Positions 54,462 through 63,637 are shown, counted from the first letter of the stretch. The stretch is 64,000 bases of DNA from Brotaphodocola sp003480315 (GCF_964246085.1 NZ_CAXTPD010000013.1); one strand, 5' to 3'. Notes: generated from the sequence alone by a model not told the origin. Translations and numbers: made by a program.

Positions 54462-56672
54462 TTATTCTCCAAAAATCCCAGAATCTTCTGCTCCCAGAAG
54501 GTTCCGGACAAAATAATCCATCTTCCGGCGAACAAAGTACGCATCGGATGGGACATTGTGATTACATCTTGGCAGAACCACCAGATCATATCGCTTGTTG
54601 TGGGCATTCAGCTCATCACAGAGCCGTAGCGTCTGCGCCATGGTCACATTGTCATCCATGGCTCCGTAAGCCAGCATCAGATGTCCCTTCAGATTTCCGG
54701 CCAGGCGGGTAATGTCGCCATACTGGTAAACTTCATCGGTATAAAGTCCGTTGTAGCGCTCCGTCCAGGAATGCTCATACATCCGCTGGTCATAGTTGCC
54801 GGAGGATGCCACACCGACACGGTACACGCCCGGATACTGGAGCATAGCCGACACGGTTGCGTAACCACCGGCAGAATTGCCCCACATGCCAACGCGTACC
54901 AGGTCAATCTGCGGATACCGCTGTTTTAATTCTTTTAAGCAGAATACATGGTCTTCCAGGCCTGCGCAGGCGTGAATGTTTTGATAGCTGAATCTGTGGA
55001 AGGCCATGCCCCGGCCTGGAACGCCCCGGCCATCCAGGATCAGTCCGGCAAAGCCCAGCTTCGCGAAAGACTGCAGGCCACCGTAAATTTCCCGGTTCAT
55101 GCTATTGTCCCAGGTAAAGTCCCGGGGAACGTTGTAGAGCTGCGCACCGCCGTAAATGTAATCGATGAGCGGCCAGGAAGAATCCATGCATTCTGGTGCC
55201 GGATTCTTCGGGCTCCCATTTTCCCCCGGATCCGGGCGGAAGAAAATGCCGTACAGCTTCGTCTTTCCATCTGCGGCAGTCAGCGTGATCCGCTCCGGAA
55301 TCTGATAACCCAGTTCCAGAAGCTCTGAAATATCTGCCGTTTCCAGTTCGCAGATCAGAGAACCATCCATTTTCCGCAGAACCGTGACCGGAGGAAGATC
55401 CACGCGGGAATAGGTGTCTACGAAAGACTGGCTTCCCATGCTGATCTGATGCACGGCATCTTCCGGCGTCAGGCGTGTCAGGCCGCTTCCGTCAAACCCG
55501 ATGCGGTACAGCTGGTAATACATGGGATCCGAACACTCTGGAACATTATTTGCCATAAAATAAATCTGCTTCTCCCGCTCATCGACACGGATCAGCTTCT
55601 GAATGATCAGTTCTTTCTCAGACGCATCAAAAAGATCACCCTCACAGATGCTTTCGTTTTCTGTCAGGCGGTAGCGGTAAAGATGAGCGAATCCATTTCG
55701 TTCACTCTGCCAGAAGGCATAGGCTCTGTCACTGGTGATAAAGTTGGAAAACAGATAGCTTCCGTAGCCGTCCAGCAGGCCGAAGGCGCCAAGGTTGAAA
55801 AACTGCTCCGTTGTCTCACGGATGACAGCACGGCAGCTTCCGTTTAATGCATCACCGAGATAAAGGCAGGCATCCTGATAACCTCGCGCAATCCAGGTAA
55901 AATAGAAATGGCGGCTGTCCTTCATCCATTTGACAGAAGATTTTTCCGGAGAAGTAAATACCGGATAGAGAAAGTCCGGCGCGTCTGCCTTCACCAGTGC
56001 TTTTTTCGATAAGGAACCGATGTATAGGCTGTAATGCGGAATCTCTTCGTCGGTATCCGTGACAAAGGGGCATGGATATTCGTAAAGCTCCGGGCGCAGA
56101 TCGGTAAGACTGTCTGCGTAGGATGCGATCAGCGGAAGCTTTTTCGTGGTTCTCCGGTCCGCGCAGTAGGTGATAAAACGGGTACCGTCCGGACTCCAGA
56201 GGACTTGGGGATGTTCCTTGTATCCCTGGCGTTTTACGGTAATCTGGCTGTAGATATCAATATAGCAGCCGTATTCCAGATCCGGCTCCCCGTCAAAGGT
56301 AAGCTGGATCCGTTCTCCGGTTTTCTGTTCGGTCAGAATCAGGTTGTGTCGGTCATAGAAAAGATAGTAAGCACCATCCGGGGACATGGTCACAGCCTTT
56401 TCATTTAGACAGCCGGAAGCAGAGCCGGCATTTGCTGCCTGCCCTGCTGTCTCTGCTTTCTGCAGGATCTGTCTTGTTCCAGTCAGTCCGTTTACTTCTG
56501 CCAGAACAGCGGTAACTTCACTGCCGGAACGCTCCTGCCGTTCATACTGAAACGTGGTACCGTCTGCATTCCAGTGTATCTTTGGATTTCCGTTTAACAC
56601 GGCGGTGCGGGTATGTTTTGTCAGAAGCTTTTCTGCTGCTTCATAACGCGCTCTCATAGTGTGCTTTTTCAT
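54462..56672 (-). CDS. S9 family prolyl peptidase (dipeptidyl peptidase IV-like)
   Basis: A 736-residue serine peptidase with an N-terminal beta-propeller (about 60-470) and a C-terminal alpha/beta-hydrolase domain. Catalytic Ser is in GNSAGGYATV, Asp in YGAMDDNV and His in PRCNHNVPSD. DPP IV enzymes cut Xaa-Pro dipeptides from N-termini. No signal peptide is present, so it acts in the cytoplasm on imported peptides. GGGAGAG precedes the start, and the AbgT gene ends 14 bases before it. Confidence 0.9.
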   Translation of the reverse strand: MKKHTMRARYEAAEKLLTKHTRTAVLNGNPKIHWNADGTTFQYERQERSGSEVTAVLAEVNGLTGTRQILQKAETAGQAANAGSASGCLNEKAVTMSPDGAYYLFYDRHNLILTEQKTGERIQLTFDGEPDLEYGCYIDIYSQITVKRQGYKEHPQVLWSPDGTRFITYCADRRTTKKLPLIASYADSLTDLRPELYEYPCPFVTDTDEEIPHYSLYIGSLSKKALVKADAPDFLYPVFTSPEKSSVKWMKDSRHFYFTWIARGYQDACLYLGDALNGSCRAVIRETTEQFFNLGAFGLLDGYGSYLFSNFITSDRAYAFWQSERNGFAHLYRYRLTENESICEGDLFDASEKELIIQKLIRVDEREKQIYFMANNVPECSDPMYYQLYRIGFDGSGLTRLTPEDAVHQISMGSQSFVDTYSRVDLPPVTVLRKMDGSLICELETADISELLELGYQIPERITLTAADGKTKLYGIFFRPDPGENGSPKNPAPECMDSSWPLIDYIYGGAQLYNVPRDFTWDNSMNREIYGGLQSFAKLGFAGLILDGRGVPGRGMAFHRFSYQNIHACAGLEDHVFCLKELKQRYPQIDLVRVGMWGNSAGGYATVSAMLQYPGVYRVGVASSGNYDQRMYEHSWTERYNGLYTDEVYQYGDITRLAGNLKGHLMLAYGAMDDNVTMAQTLRLCDELNAHNKRYDLVVLPRCNHNVPSDAYFVRRKMDYFVRNLLGAEDSGIFGE

Positions 56673-56686
56673 GTTGTCTCTCCCTC

Positions 56687-58219
56687 TTATAAGAATACGC
56701 TGACACCCGGACCCAGCGGAAGGTTAAACAGAACCCAGACGATCATCTGAATAACCCAGACAATAAGAAACGCAATGGAATATGGAAGCATCATGGAGAT
56801 CAGGCTTCCCATGCCAAAGTTTTTGTCGTATTTCTTTGCCATTCCGATGGCGATCGGGATATACGGATAGATCGGGGTGATGGCGTTGGTGGTGGAATCA
56901 CCGATTCGGTAGACGATCTGCGCGAAAGCCGGGCTGTAGTCAAGCATCATCATCATGGGTACCAGGATCGGAGCAAAAATGTACCATTTTCCGGAACCGC
57001 TGGTCATGAACAGGTTTACGACGCAGCAGAGCAGGATGAAGAACAGCATTAACGGAATGCCGGTAAAGCCTGCTGCCTGCAGGGCATCTGCACTCTTCAC
57101 GGCGATGATCATGCCGAGGTTAGTGTAGCTGAACATATTGATGAACTGCGCAATGACAAATACTAAAACAATGTAGCCGGTCATGCCTTCCAGAGCCTGG
57201 GCCATCAGCATCGGAACGTCAGAACTGTTTTTGATGGTACCAGCCTTTACGCCGTATACAACGCCTACCAGAATGAAATAAATCATCAGGATCGGAACAA
57301 GTCCTTTGATGAACGGTCCGTTTAAGATGGAACCGTCTTCCGCACGCAGCATGCCACCGGACGGGATGACCAGAATTGCAAATAACAGGATGTACAGAAT
57401 GCTGAAAATGCCTGCTGCGCGAAGTGCTTTTGCCTGAACAGGAGTGATCTCGGAGCTGGATTCGACTGCGTCAACGCCCTCTCCGTCTGCCGGATCATAG
57501 GTGCCAAGACGCGGAACGATAAATTTCTTATTTACGAAAACACCTACCGCAGTCAGAGTGAATACGGATACGAACATGAAGTACCAGTTGCAGGTGGCAT
57601 TGACAGTCATGGACGGATCAATCATCTGGGCTGCAGATTCGGTTACACCGGCTAAGAGGACATCGGTTCCCGCAACGATCACGCAGGCGGTAAATCCGGC
57701 ATTGGTTGCCGCGTATCCGGCGAGCAGTCCAGCAATTGGATGCATGCCAACGGACTCAAATGCTGCCGCTGCCAGAGCCGGAACCACGATGATGGATGCC
57801 TCAGAAGCAATACTTCCGTTGATACCAAGGAATAATACGGTAGCGGTCAGTGCCCACAGCGGAACACCGAGGATTGCGCGGCGCATTGCCGTTGTCAGAA
57901 GACCTACCTTTTCTGAAAAGCCGATGGCAATCTGCATGGCCAGTACCAGGCCAAGGGGTGAGAATCCCTGGAAGTTGGAAAGCAGATTTTCCAACAGCCA
58001 GATCAGACCATCCTTGCTGATGAGACTCTTGGCAAGAACCGTTTCTCCGTTTGTCGGGTTTACCACACTGACGCCAGCCATGCTGCATGCCAGACTGATC
58101 AGTGCCAGGATCAGACATAACCATAAAAATAAGATATACGGATGAGGGAGCCTGTTTCCTACCCGTTCAATAAAATCAAGAACTTTTCCGTTCTTTTTCT
58201 TTTGTGCCGTTGCCTGCAT
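56687..58219 (-). CDS. AbgT family transporter
   Basis: A 510-residue membrane protein with about 11-13 hydrophobic segments. N-terminal IERVGNRLPHPYILFLWLC and the C-terminal SGSGKWYIFAPILVPMMM mark the AbgT family. AbgT of E. coli takes up p-aminobenzoyl-glutamate; others carry dipeptides or drugs. With two peptidases in the same operon, dipeptide or acyl-glutamate uptake is likely. AGGAGG precedes the start. Its promoter overlaps a TetR palindrome. Confidence 0.92.
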   Translation of the reverse strand: MQATAQKKKNGKVLDFIERVGNRLPHPYILFLWLCLILALISLACSMAGVSVVNPTNGETVLAKSLISKDGLIWLLENLLSNFQGFSPLGLVLAMQIAIGFSEKVGLLTTAMRRAILGVPLWALTATVLFLGINGSIASEASIIVVPALAAAAFESVGMHPIAGLLAGYAATNAGFTACVIVAGTDVLLAGVTESAAQMIDPSMTVNATCNWYFMFVSVFTLTAVGVFVNKKFIVPRLGTYDPADGEGVDAVESSSEITPVQAKALRAAGIFSILYILLFAILVIPSGGMLRAEDGSILNGPFIKGLVPILMIYFILVGVVYGVKAGTIKNSSDVPMLMAQALEGMTGYIVLVFVIAQFINMFSYTNLGMIIAVKSADALQAAGFTGIPLMLFFILLCCVVNLFMTSGSGKWYIFAPILVPMMMMLDYSPAFAQIVYRIGDSTTNAITPIYPYIPIAIGMAKKYDKNFGMGSLISMMLPYSIAFLIVWVIQMIVWVLFNLPLGPGVSVFL

Positions 58220-58248
58220 AAAAGTACCTCCTGTTAATTTTCATTTTT

Positions 58249-58260
58249 AGACCATGGTCT
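58249..58260. promoter_or_regulatory. Palindromic operator, probably for the upstream TetR regulator
   Basis: AGACCATGGTCT, a perfect 12-base palindrome directly after the -10 of the AbgT promoter. Binding here would block the start of transcription. It fits the divided half-sites bound by TetR dimers. Confidence 0.7.
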
Positions 58261-58261
58261 T

Positions 58262-58290
58262 ATTATAAACAATAAAAGAAGAAGGTGCAA
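58262..58290 (-). promoter_or_regulatory. Promoter of the AbgT operon
   Basis: On the minus strand TTGCAC (58285-58290), 17 bases, perfect TATAAT (58262-58267). The -35 lies within the terminator hairpin of the tetR gene. Confidence 0.88.
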
Positions 58291-58310
58291 CATTTCCTGC
58301 CTGCACCTTC
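58270..58310 (-). terminator. Terminator of the tetR gene
   Basis: On the minus strand GAAGGTGCA / TGCACCTTC perfect stem (58302-58310 with 58281-58289) followed by TTCTTTT. It overlaps the next promoter. Confidence 0.82.
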
Positions 58311-58361
58311 CAAAATAAAGTCAAACACAACAAAATCATTCAAAAATCAGCAATTCTCTAT

Positions 58362-58979
58362 TTATTGTTCTTTTCTCACTTCATATTGCGAGGAATATCC
58401 GATGTAGGAACGCTCCAGCTTTGGAACACTCACCGCCGCCAGATCGTAAGTGCCGCCTGCCAGGCACCAGGAAATCAGCTGGCTGCGTTCCTCTGCGACA
58501 ATGTCGGCAGCAAGCGCATGACAGTCAAGATCCGTCCGGATCTCGCCCCGCTCCTGTCCGCGTTTTACAATCTCCAGAATAATCTTCACAAACGAACGCT
58601 GTTCTCCCCAGAACCGGATGCCGGTAGTCCCGGAAAGCTGGCTGATATAGAGGCTGGTAAGAAGCTCCCGTCCAATCTGATGGCTCATAAAGTCGAACAT
58701 GAAACGGTTTAGAAGAAGCAGCTGTTCAAAGCTTCCCAATGTTTTATCAATGCTCTGGTAAAACTCCTCGTATTTTTCATCGAAGAGCTCATACATGGAA
58801 TCCAGAAGCTCTGCCTTGGCATGGAAGTAATAATAGAATCTGCCCTTTGAGCAATGTGCCTCTTTCAGAATATCCTCCATGGTAGTGTTCTGATAACCCT
58901 TCTGGTAAAACAGCTTCCAGGCTGAATTTAAGAGCTGCTGCCGCTGCTTCTGTTCGTTGAATTCGTCCTTGGTCCGCAT
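58362..58979 (-). CDS. TetR/AcrR family transcriptional regulator
   Basis: A 205-residue regulator: N-terminal TetR helix-turn-helix (about 15-60; LLNSAWKLFYQKGYQNTTMEDI and GRFYYYFHAKAELL) and an all-helical ligand domain. It ends 143 bases before the AbgT gene, and a palindrome in that gap is the likely operator. AAAAGGA precedes the start. The ligand is unknown; it may be the substrate of the operon. Confidence 0.92.
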   Translation of the reverse strand: MRTKDEFNEQKQRQQLLNSAWKLFYQKGYQNTTMEDILKEAHCSKGRFYYYFHAKAELLDSMYELFDEKYEEFYQSIDKTLGSFEQLLLLNRFMFDFMSHQIGRELLTSLYISQLSGTTGIRFWGEQRSFVKIILEIVKRGQERGEIRTDLDCHALAADIVAEERSQLISWCLAGGTYDLAAVSVPKLERSYIGYSSQYEVRKEQ

Positions 58980-59047
58980 GTACAGTTGTCCTTTTCTTTT
59001 TTCATCATTTTATCATGAAAACGCAAGTGTTTCAAATCATACCTTTT

Positions 59048-59506
59048 TTATTTGAACATTTTTCCAAAGATAAAACGAACCAGCGGACCTGCCGCGAACA
59101 GCTGCCAGAAGAACGCCATTGGAAAGTTCTTGATGGTAGTGGAGATCCAGATGCTGAAAAATTCCGGCTGCAGGCCATTCTTGAATAAAATGGTTGCGAT
59201 CAGGCTCATGTACGGGCACATCATCCAGATGGACAGCACAGAAATCATCAGAATGATGAAAATTGGCTTATCTTCTGCCGGATTAAAAATACCGAAGGTT
59301 ATCTTTTTTGCAATCGGCCCAACCACGAAAAAGTCAAATAAAAATGCCAGCGGGCACATGATCGGAAGTTCATGAAGTGCTGCTGCGAAAACAAAGTTCT
59401 GCATACCGCCGACATTCAGTGTGACGTTGTAGCATACCATGGCGTAAACCATGGCAAAGACCATCATAATCCCGTAAATAATTTCCTGTTTTAAAGATTT
59501 TGGCAT
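59048..59506 (-). CDS. DUF2798 membrane protein
   Basis: A 152-residue protein with four hydrophobic segments in two similar halves (MMVFAMVYAMVCYNVTLNVGG and SVLSIWMMCPYMSLIATIL each followed by a second helix with FFVVGPIAKKI or LFAAGPLVRFIF). Such tandem DUF2798 proteins are common in gut Firmicutes and of unknown function. AGGAGG is 7 bases before the ATG at 59506; the frame stays open further upstream through the leader terminator, which is rejected as coding. Confidence 0.85.
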   Translation of the reverse strand: MPKSLKQEIIYGIMMVFAMVYAMVCYNVTLNVGGMQNFVFAAALHELPIMCPLAFLFDFFVVGPIAKKITFGIFNPAEDKPIFIILMISVLSIWMMCPYMSLIATILFKNGLQPEFFSIWISTTIKNFPMAFFWQLFAAGPLVRFIFGKMFK

Positions 59507-59572
59507 AAGTATATTCCTCCTGTTGATTGTTCTGGAACACAGTATTGTGGCGAAAAATTGTGGGAGAATTTC

Positions 59573-59690
59573 GCAAAAAAAATGCAGCGAAGCCGTCAAA
59601 CTCGTTGCGACTCCACTGCATTCTGAATTCAGATATCGGTCACTCATATATGCTGATGACCGGTGTGCATCTCACTGCGTTCTCATAAAA
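59573..59690 (-). promoter_or_regulatory. Attenuator-like leader of the DUF2798 gene
   Basis: On the minus strand a 15-base-pair hairpin (59608-59622 with 59581-59595; core AATGCAG / CTGCATT) is followed by eight T, a strong terminator about 67 bases before the start codon. Upstream lie a second copy of GCAGTGAG (in 59667-59681) able to pair with the terminator's 3' arm, a CGGTCA / TGACCG hairpin (59637-59661) and the palindrome CTGAATTCAG (59623-59632). Together they look like a riboswitch or attenuator. No known class is recognised. Confidence 0.6.
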
Positions 59691-59857
59691 CTGTATTGTA
59701 TATTGTTCTTGCCGATGTGTTATTATAACGGAAAAATTCATTTTGTATAATAGCTTTTTTCCATTTTTTTGAATTTTGTCTCATTATACAAATATTCTTT
59801 CCATATAATCTGATTTCTGTATATTATAACGAACTTCTTATTTGTTTTGATTTATTT
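59691..59857. other. AT-rich region with several -10-like elements
   Basis: About 170 bases between the LCP gene and the DUF2798 leader. On the minus strand TATAAT occurs at about 59725-59730 and twice more toward 59820, but no good -35 is paired with them. No terminator for the LCP gene is seen. Confidence 0.45.
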
Positions 59858-61525
59858 TTATACTCCGGGGCCGGCTCCTTCTGTTCTACTTCCGGAGCTT
59901 TGCCCAGGTGCTTCCAGCGAAGCATTGGTTTCTGCTGCAGTCGGGGCACTGGAAGTGCCCGGACCGTTGGTGGATGCTCCGGGACCTGCTGATGCTCCGG
60001 GGCCGCTATTGGTGTGATCTGATGCAGCTGTTTCCGAACTATCCGGATGTGTCTGTGGTGCATTGATGACGCCAGAGGAAGTTTCTGTTGCTTTGGTCTC
60101 TTCTTCAGCAGAACTTTCGATGGTCTCCTCTGCTGCTTCTGATGATTCTTCCGAAGCTTCTGTACTTTCATTTGTCGAAGCTTCCATCTGTGCCGGTGCT
60201 GCGGCAGGCTGCTCAGACTTTCCTCCTGTCTGTCCACCGCCATTATTGCCTTCTACACCGATATTTTTTCCGGTTTCCGTATCCTTTCCGGGATCACCCA
60301 GACCTGTCTTTTTCGCAATATAATTACTGATCTCTTTTACGGATGCCGGTGCGTCATACTGTTCCTGGTCGTATAAGAACATATGCAGCTGTACGACATT
60401 GCTCTCCAGGGTGGTCGGGATAACGCAGGACTTCTTGCCAATCTTCATCTCCTGATGGGAGAACGGGAAGCCAGAGGTCTGTCCGATATAATATTTTTTA
60501 GCTCCCTTTGCCAGTGCAAGTACATCATCCACGCCGATGCTGGTAGAAATCTGCGGGTACACCGCACCTACCAGGGTGCGCAGTGTCTTGAATTTGGAGT
60601 TCTTTGCCTTTTCCATTGCCTGACCGAGGACTTTACGCTGACGTTCTGTACGATTAAAATCCGTATCCATCAAACGCAGCCTTGCGTAAGCTACGGCCTG
60701 AACACCGTCCAGATGGTTCATACCACTGTGCTCCAGCTGATAAGAGCCGACTCCGGTAGAATTTACTGTTTCTGTGATAAAGGAGTTGATGTAGGCAAAT
60801 TCCTTATCACTGATTTCAATGTCTACGCCTCCCAGTACATTGATGGCGTCAACTACAGCCTTCCAGTTGAAGGTAGCATAATCATCAATGTGTAGGTTTA
60901 AGTTGCGTTCGAGCGCCTTCACAGCCTGCTCATGGCCGCCGAGGAAATAGGCCTCGTTGATCTTGTCATAATCATTTTCCTTTTCGGAAATGTGCAGATA
61001 GCTGTCACGGAAAACGGATACCAGGCGGATCTCACCTGTTTTTTTGTTAATGCTTGCCAGCATTTCCACATCGGAAAGGGCTCCCTTTCCGAGATTGCCG
61101 TCACGGGAATCTACTCCAAATACGGCAATAGTCCAGTAACCGCCAGCACGGAAATGGCGGTACAGAAAGATTCCCGCAAAGAGGCATACCACCAGAAGCA
61201 GGATTTTTCCGAAGGAATGTTTCTTCTTCCGTTTTTTTCGTGGTCTTTCGTAAACGGCACGATCCTGTCTCATGGCGTTTCGATTCTCCTTCCTGTTTGG
61301 ATTTTTCTGCTCCTGTTTTGTCTGTGCAATGGTACGGTTCAGTTCCTGCTTCAATGCGCTTTCATAAGTATCATAATCATCCAGATCCAGTTCTTCAATC
61401 TGGTCCGGACGCAGATCATAGGAATCACCGGTCGGTGCGGCCGGCCGGCCCTGTTTTTTTCGCTGTTGTCTGGCCCGCATACGGTCCAGCTCATCACCTT
61501 CAAAAGAGTCTTTTCTGTAGCTCAA
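59858..61525 (-). CDS. LytR-CpsA-Psr (LCP) family cell-wall polymer ligase
   Basis: A 555-residue membrane-anchored enzyme. Cytoplasmic N-terminal part rich in Arg/Lys/Gln (about 1-105), one membrane helix (about 112-130, GKILLLVVCLFAGIFLY), an LCP domain (about 140-340; VFGVDSRDG, VSVFRDSYLHI, YARLR), then a disordered Ser/Thr/Glu/Ala/Pro tail (about 425-555). LCP enzymes attach teichoic acids or capsule to peptidoglycan. The start appears to be TTG at 61525, five bases after AGAGGAG; the first ATG is 14 codons on. It is in tandem with the NlpC/P60 gene upstream. Confidence 0.9.
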   Translation of the reverse strand: MSYRKDSFEGDELDRMRARQQRKKQGRPAAPTGDSYDLRPDQIEELDLDDYDTYESALKQELNRTIAQTKQEQKNPNRKENRNAMRQDRAVYERPRKKRKKKHSFGKILLLVVCLFAGIFLYRHFRAGGYWTIAVFGVDSRDGNLGKGALSDVEMLASINKKTGEIRLVSVFRDSYLHISEKENDYDKINEAYFLGGHEQAVKALERNLNLHIDDYATFNWKAVVDAINVLGGVDIEISDKEFAYINSFITETVNSTGVGSYQLEHSGMNHLDGVQAVAYARLRLMDTDFNRTERQRKVLGQAMEKAKNSKFKTLRTLVGAVYPQISTSIGVDDVLALAKGAKKYYIGQTSGFPFSHQEMKIGKKSCVIPTTLESNVVQLHMFLYDQEQYDAPASVKEISNYIAKKTGLGDPGKDTETGKNIGVEGNNGGGQTGGKSEQPAAAPAQMEASTNESTEASEESSEAAEETIESSAEEETKATETSSGVINAPQTHPDSSETAASDHTNSGPGASAGPGASTNGPGTSSAPTAAETNASLEAPGQSSGSRTEGAGPGV

Positions 61526-61579
61526 AACGTCTCCTCTCTTACCGGATCATCCGGTCTGTATTATATACATTGTGTTTGT

Positions 61580-63520
61580 TTAATCGATCAGCCGCCGGTA
61601 ATAAGGCCAACCGGCGTTGCGCGTTCCTACCGTAACGTTATTGATGGAACCGCTGGTTTCATGTACGCAGCGGATTCTGCCATCTGCTGTCCATCCGAGG
61701 AACATGACCACATGGGAATCCGCTCCGGTGCGGATCAGAATATCGCCTGGCTGCAGTTCTTCGCGGCTGACGCGTTTTCCAAGAGCTGCCAGGCCGCTGG
61801 TTCCCTCATAGGGGAGACGGTCCCCGGTCACAGACCAGTAAACCCAGCTGATCCAGCCGGAGCAGTCCAGTCCCTTTAAGGTACGTCCATCGACATCCGG
61901 CGGCATTAATGTTCCGAAATGATTGTTTTCATAGTTTTTTGCTGACGGCTTTCCGCCCCAGTAATATGGAACCTTTCCTACGGAATTTAACGCAAATCGC
62001 AGCAGCTCTTTCCGTGTTTCTGAAAGATTGGATGGGAGCTCATTCAGATATGCTTCTATCTCTTCGGCTGTTAACGGGATTCCGGTTGAAATGGAAGAAA
62101 CGCTGAGCCCATATTTCTGGTACCAGTCTTCGGCTGCCAGGGAGATAGCTGCTGCACGATTTTCTTCTGTCCATCCCTGCCAGCCGCCCTCACTGAATTT
62201 GCTCTCATCATTTCCTGTCGCGTCCAGGGCAAACAGGCCGGCGCTTTCATTCAGACCTCCAATTTTCATGGTGATCGTCAGATCCACATGGCCCGGACAG
62301 CTTAAGCCGGCATCGGCATGAGTTTTCTCCTCCGTGCTTTCAGAAGTCTCGGCATTCGGCATGTTTTCCTGTTCGGTAGCTGTTTTCGCCATGGCTTTGG
62401 CATGGTCATCTGCCATAGCGTGTTCTGTAGTGGAAGCAGTCTCTGCCTCTGCGCCCGCAACGTCAGTAGATGTCTCCGCGTTGGAAGGAGAAGCTGTTTT
62501 CTGCTTTGATGGAGCCGTGATCACACCGCTGGTAGATTCCGGAATGGTTTCCTTCGTTTTAGCTTCTGCTGCACTGCTTTCGGCCTGACTTTCTTCCTTT
62601 GCCTTTTTTTCAGCAGTGGCCAGACCTGCCGTGATCACACTGGTCTGGTTTTCAGCACTGCTTTCCTCTGATTGGCTGGCAATCGCTTTCGCATCCTCAG
62701 GAATCTCTTCATAAGGGAGTTCCAGATTGGGGTTTTCTTTCTCAGCCTCAGCTTCCTCCAGCAATGCCTTTTTTTCCAGCTCCTCCGCCTGCGTTCCGAC
62801 ACAGCCGGAACAGTAGTACACATCACTGATAGACATGGTATAGGAATGGGATGCCTCCCACAATGCTTTTGCGTAGGACAGGAACGAGTCGCTGTCCTTC
62901 GGATTATGATAATAGGTATAAACGTTGGCCATTGACATGATCTGAGGTACGTTGGAATAAGGAGAAACGGCATGGCCGTCCCCGTCTACAGCCTGGATCT
63001 TTACGTTGCGAAAGTTGCCAATGGTCCAGGTAGAAGGATTTCCTTTCTGGTGGCTTTCGTCTTCCGGGTTATATTTTCCAAGAATCCGTTCTCTGGAAAT
63101 GCCAAGCTTTGCCGCCATATCCGCAGGTGTGACATCCGAATAGCTGTAAAGGGCGCTGGACCAGTTTGCATCCCGGGTCATCAGCTCATGGAATACGTGT
63201 CCGGCCAGGCTTTTGGTGATGTCGCTATCCTCCTCACCCTCCGGAAAATAGTGAGCAAGGTTTAATTCGTCCAGTGTCGGAATCCAGACGCTTTCGGTTT
63301 CTGCCTCTGTCGGTGCTTCGATAACTGCAGCTTCTGTGGTTTCTTTGACTTCCGGCTCCGGCACAGCGGCTTTTTCTGCAGGATGATACAGAAAGGAAAT
63401 GCCGATGCTTCCGGCTCCCAAAATCAGGGCCATTCCGGCAGCAGCCCATTTGCTTTTATATCGGATCATGGAGTCAGTCATAAGCTTCATGACCTGTTTG
63501 ACATTGAAAGGTTGTCTCAT
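61580..63520 (-). CDS. NlpC/P60-type peptidoglycan hydrolase with long low-complexity region
   Basis: A 646-residue protein: N-terminal membrane or signal segment (about 25-45), LysM-free middle with Lys/Glu/Ala/Ser/Thr-rich low complexity (about 270-415), and a C-terminal NlpC/P60 domain (about 505-646) with catalytic Cys in GLDCSGWISWVYW, His in DSHVVMFLGW and a third His in CVHETSG. It cuts peptide bridges in peptidoglycan outside the membrane. The ATG at 63520 has a weak GAAGAAG site; an in-frame TTG at 63562 is less likely. The low-complexity part shares SGVI(N/T)AP with the LCP protein downstream. Confidence 0.88.
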   Translation of the reverse strand: MRQPFNVKQVMKLMTDSMIRYKSKWAAAGMALILGAGSIGISFLYHPAEKAAVPEPEVKETTEAAVIEAPTEAETESVWIPTLDELNLAHYFPEGEEDSDITKSLAGHVFHELMTRDANWSSALYSYSDVTPADMAAKLGISRERILGKYNPEDESHQKGNPSTWTIGNFRNVKIQAVDGDGHAVSPYSNVPQIMSMANVYTYYHNPKDSDSFLSYAKALWEASHSYTMSISDVYYCSGCVGTQAEELEKKALLEEAEAEKENPNLELPYEEIPEDAKAIASQSEESSAENQTSVITAGLATAEKKAKEESQAESSAAEAKTKETIPESTSGVITAPSKQKTASPSNAETSTDVAGAEAETASTTEHAMADDHAKAMAKTATEQENMPNAETSESTEEKTHADAGLSCPGHVDLTITMKIGGLNESAGLFALDATGNDESKFSEGGWQGWTEENRAAAISLAAEDWYQKYGLSVSSISTGIPLTAEEIEAYLNELPSNLSETRKELLRFALNSVGKVPYYWGGKPSAKNYENNHFGTLMPPDVDGRTLKGLDCSGWISWVYWSVTGDRLPYEGTSGLAALGKRVSREELQPGDILIRTGADSHVVMFLGWTADGRIRCVHETSGSINNVTVGTRNAGWPYYRRLID

Positions 63521-63568
63521 ACTCGTTATCTCGTTCTTCTTCGTTTTTGTGTAACAATACAACTTCGT

Positions 63569-63585
63569 ATTTTAGCACAGAAGCC
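63569..63585 (-). promoter_or_regulatory. Possible extended -10 promoter of the NlpC/P60-LCP pair
   Basis: On the minus strand TGCTAAAAT (TAAAAT at 63569-63574), about 50 bases before the ATG at 63520. The -35 is poor. Confidence 0.45.
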
Positions 63586-63637
63586 TTTGGAAATACAGAG
63601 CAGAAACTTTAATATTTCATGAAGAAACGGCATTTGA

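Noticed and set aside
59824..60243. 139-codon reverse frame within the LCP gene tail
   Set aside because: It is a shadow of the low-complexity LCP tail in another frame; its Gln/Arg/His-rich composition follows from that repeat.
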